Shown: positions 62,652-64,000 of the stretch, piece after piece | Position numbering within the stretch: the first letter of the stretch is position 1 | How the letters are laid out: each line of letters begins with the position of its first letter | Assembly (NCBI GenBank): GCA_025267735.1 | Contig: CM046299.1 | Span: 19,862,232 to 19,926,231 of the forward strand | DNA: 64,000 nucleotides | Direction of reading: 5' to 3' | DNA from: Mactra quadrangularis | Lineage: Eukaryota; Mollusca; Bivalvia; Venerida; Mactridae | Translations under genes and position numbers: made by a program | Notes under the pieces: model-generated | What the model saw: the letters and a program-made list of their open reading frames with translations, nothing else | What the model was told of the DNA's origin: nothing | The model's database searches: none

Positions 62652-63811
62652 ATGTACACCTGAATTCTGCCATGAAATTTCTCAAATCTTCAATTCGTGA
62701 TATATCACAGCTTTATCAACAATCTTTATATTCATACTCAAGGTAATATGATTTATTTTACGTGACTTGGCGTTCATCGCCTTGGAGATGATTTAAAAGC
62801 TAGCATCAAGAATATTCAAATCTCAAGAAATTTAATTAAACTTAATTAACGTAATCAAATATTTCTTGTCATGAAAATGATTGCAAGTGAAAACCATAAA
62901 TCGATTAAAATGAATTATACAAGAAATTTTAATTAAGTCTCATTTCATAAACATGATTACATTTTGTAATGCAGATCATACTATTTCATAGAATATTATA
63001 TTTAATAAATGTCAACGTCTGTAATATTTATCTTTTATGCCTAATTAATATTGTATGAATTTGCTGACCCTAAATTAGTACAAAGGTATCGAGCTTACAT
63101 ATCTATCTCCTAAAAGGTATAACATGATACACAGACCTACTCCGGATTTGTCGTGTATTATCCGTACATTTATCTTGAAAGTTGAAGCACCATGGACCCC
63201 AAACTTTGAAATACTATCAAATTTTGTATTTTTGTACCGATTGTGATACAAAATTGATAGATCAAAATAAACCGAGGACTAGCAGTAATAGCTGTTAAGT
63301 TTGTGAGCATGCAACGCCGTGACACAAAACGCGGAGCTTGTAAGCCAATGACTTCCAATCCAACATTGCTTTCACTTGACTACGCACGCGCAGTAAAACG
63401 AAAGAACGAACGCATTCTCTAGAATGGTATCTAGCGAACAAAACCATTATCACAAATTTATTCTTTGTGACTGTGACTATCGATGACATTCCCAGCAGTG
63501 GGAACTATCGTCAGCAACTATTGTAACAGAAGAATTTCAATATTTGAACTTCAAGATAACCCACAACTTTGAATGATCTATGATGCATTGTTTAGTTTAA
63601 ATTTCTGAGGTTTTGTTCCCTAGGGATTCACACCAGTTACCTCCAACACACGAGGCGTAGCGATCACGTGATCATGCCCTGATGGTATTTGAGAAAAAGA
63701 TAATTCAACTTAGATTAAACATGAAGGCAAAGATTACTCAAAATTTGCATATTATAACCGCTAATGCAAATTTCTGTATACTTAACCATATAGTATTATT
63801 AGTAACAATAT

Positions 63812-64000
63812 CCCAGTGGTAGGAAGCGCGCTTATGAGTTGAGATATCTCGGGCTCGAACTCTATACATAATCTTAGCTAATTTCTATCAGCAATATTTT
63901 CACCTCCAATTGCTTCACTCAATTTAGGTGTGAATGGGCGCCTTCGAGGATTGTGCTAATGGGCGGCTGCACTAAGCGGAGAAAAAGACTCATCACGGGC
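63812..64000 (+). mobile_element. SINE-C-like element, runs to window edge
   Basis: A tRNA-like head, CCAGTGGTAGGAAGCGCGC, is followed by box B-like GGGCTCGAACTC, then CCTCCAATTGCTTCACTCAA and AGGTGTGAATGGGCGCC. It resembles the element at 59240-59375. Confidence 0.5.

Larger units (their letters stand above)
57041..64000. other. Region right of the foldback element, no supported gene
   Basis: This 7-kb stretch holds a degenerate SINE-A (57995-58215), SINE-C-like sequences (59240-59375 and 63812-64000), a PIF/Harbinger-like MITE (60061-60189), a full SINE-A (60537-60839), a dispersed repeat (61165-61590), an AT palindrome (61710-61780) and a hAT-like element (62229-62651). Overlapping open frames on both strands near 58584-58913 have no recognisable domain and no splice or promoter context. 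Confidence 0.6.

Overview
The window looks like nuclear DNA from an invertebrate animal, most likely a mollusc and probably a bivalve. This is an inference from four things: strong AT richness, very sparse coding sequence with long introns, many copies of short tRNA-headed SINEs and small inverted-repeat elements, and frequent ACATGTA-type words. No bacterial operons, rRNA genes, CRISPR arrays or intact transposase genes were seen. Nearly all long open frames fall in repeats or are chance frames.

The one clearly recognisable host gene is the 5' end of a Dscam-family cell-adhesion gene on the minus strand. A start and signal-peptide exon lies at 30476-30557. The two exons of the first Ig domain lie at 15689-15852 and 13605-13770. 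All three have GT/AG borders, and their phases join exactly (1, then 0, ending in 1). Intron 1 is 14.6 kb, intron 2 is 1.9 kb, and at least 13.6 kb of intron 3 runs to the window start. The exon for the second Ig domain was not found and is probably beyond position 1. Three CRE-like TGACGTCA words lie around exon 1.

The introns and upstream DNA are packed with nested non-autonomous elements. These include two tRNA-derived SINE families (A and B) plus a third degenerate one (C), hAT-like elements, a PIF/Harbinger-like MITE, several other TIR elements, hairpins and short tandem repeats. A good example is at 35384-37220: a SINE is split by a 1561-bp hAT-like element with an 8-bp target duplication, and that element itself contains another inverted-repeat element.

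The most striking object is a 12.2-kb foldback element at 44825-57029, bounded by perfect 11-bp direct repeats. Its two arms are inverted copies of one satellite, built on nested scales: a 12-bp proto-motif, a roughly 98-bp monomer and a 783-bp higher-order unit. They flank a 1.2-kb unique core with a later SINE insertion and a possible two-exon, 54-codon reading frame. The right arm carries a 1508-bp tandem duplication that includes the element terminus. The remaining DNA (57-64 kb) holds more SINEs and small TIR elements and no gene that could be supported.
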